Shown in pieces: positions 21,398-21,577 of a DNA stretch of 21,577 nt. The notes under the pieces were generated by a model. It had not been told where the DNA came from, made no database searches, and saw nothing but the letters and a program-made list of their open reading frames with translations. The DNA lies in contig NZ_CALIJA010000020.1 in assembly GCF_938017615.1 (NCBI RefSeq), positions 1-21,577 on the forward strand, given 5' to 3'. The position numbers and the translations under genes are program-made. How positions within the stretch are numbered: the stretch's first letter is position 1; each line of letters starts with the position of its first letter. This DNA is from an uncultured Campylobacter sp. GTDB lineage: Bacteria > Campylobacterota > Campylobacteria > Campylobacterales > Campylobacteraceae.

Positions 21398-21577
21398 CAG
21401 TCCATCTTCCATCGTTTGTGTATCCAAAACCACTGCTGCGGCGCGGTTTGCACGACTTCTTCGAAAATGTCGTTGCACTTTTGCGTGATAAACAGCTCGG
21501 CTTCGTCCTTATTTAGCCCTTCAGGTAGCGGCGGAAAATCCTTAATCACGATCTCATAGCGATTATCCGCGCCGCGC
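21397..21577 (-). CDS. Lipid A acyltransferase (LpxL/HtrB/WaaM family), C-terminal fragment
   Basis: Only the last 59 codons are in the window; the gene continues past the right edge. The visible end reads NRYEIVIKDFPPLP, then NKDEAELFITQKCNDIFE and the signature APQQWFWIHKRWK, stopping at TGA. The Gln-Trp-Phe-Trp-x-His-[KR]-Arg-Trp/Phe-Lys ending is characteristic of late acyltransferases that add a secondary acyl chain to lipid A at the inner membrane (called htrB or waaM in Campylobacter). The stop overlaps the next start as TGATG. It anchors the downstream operon as a lipopolysaccharide locus. Confidence 0.85.
   Translation of the reverse strand, partial: RGADNRYEIVIKDFPPLPEGLNKDEAELFITQKCNDIFEEVVQTAPQQWFWIHKRWKMD

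Noticed and set aside
1..21577. tRNA, rRNA, transposase, integrase or phage genes
   Set aside because: I looked on both strands for cloverleaf-type ends, rRNA-like blocks and transposase motifs and saw none.

Overview
The window looks like a chromosomal segment of a relatively GC-rich Campylobacter (the C. gracilis/rectus/showae/concisus type). Three things point there: the words AAATTT and AAAATTTT recur throughout otherwise GC-rich DNA; purL, a DnaJ-like gene and purH lie in the order I recall from C. jejuni; and lipid A acyltransferase sits next to a surface-glycan operon. The species call is an inference. No rRNA, tRNA, CRISPR array, insertion sequence or phage gene was found. Every large gene is on the minus strand, so transcription runs from the right edge to the left.

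Layout, following transcription. (1) Bases 21577-13179 hold a lipopolysaccharide-type operon: the C-terminus of a lipid A acyltransferase (cut by the window edge), an ELM1-family protein, a family-4 glycosyltransferase, an O-antigen-ligase-type membrane protein, a NodB-type deacetylase, a second family-4 glycosyltransferase, a CgeB/GT1-like glycosyltransferase, a second deacetylase and a WaaE/KdtX-like family-2 glycosyltransferase. All eight junctions overlap (ATGA, TGATG or 13 bp), so this is one translationally coupled unit. (2) A short gap with an 8-bp stem hairpin leads to purL, followed after 3 bp by a TerB/J-domain protein with a long Gly/Tyr/Ser linker. (3) Bases 9833-5170 hold five paralogous lipoproteins of about 200 residues and one SDH-class ClpP-fold protease. 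They lie between the DnaJ-like gene and purH, which are adjacent in C. jejuni as far as I recall. (4) purH follows the last lipoprotein after 16 bp. (5) About 1.4 kb of non-coding, repeat-rich DNA separates purH from msrAB, an exported methionine sulfoxide reductase fusion. (6) The left 1.1 kb holds two small overlapping membrane ORFs on the plus strand and a second non-coding repeat-rich tract.

How the genes work together. The right half builds and modifies a surface glycan: glycosyltransferases assemble it, the ligase-type protein transfers or polymerises it, and two membrane-anchored deacetylases probably trim acetyl groups. purL and purH are steps 4 and 9-10 of IMP synthesis. MsrAB repairs oxidised methionine in exported proteins.

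The best candidate for something undescribed is the lipoprotein family. Each of the five keeps a lipobox, a Tyr-Glu-Asn-Gly/Leu-Gly-Lys-Tyr-like block, a central Gly-[Ile/Val]-Cys block and one cysteine near the C-terminus. Two neighbours share an exact 69-bp segment covering the ribosome binding site and signal peptide. Other unusual points are coding genes that carry in-frame low-complexity insertions resembling the local intergenic DNA, and several families of short tandem or palindromic repeats in the gaps.
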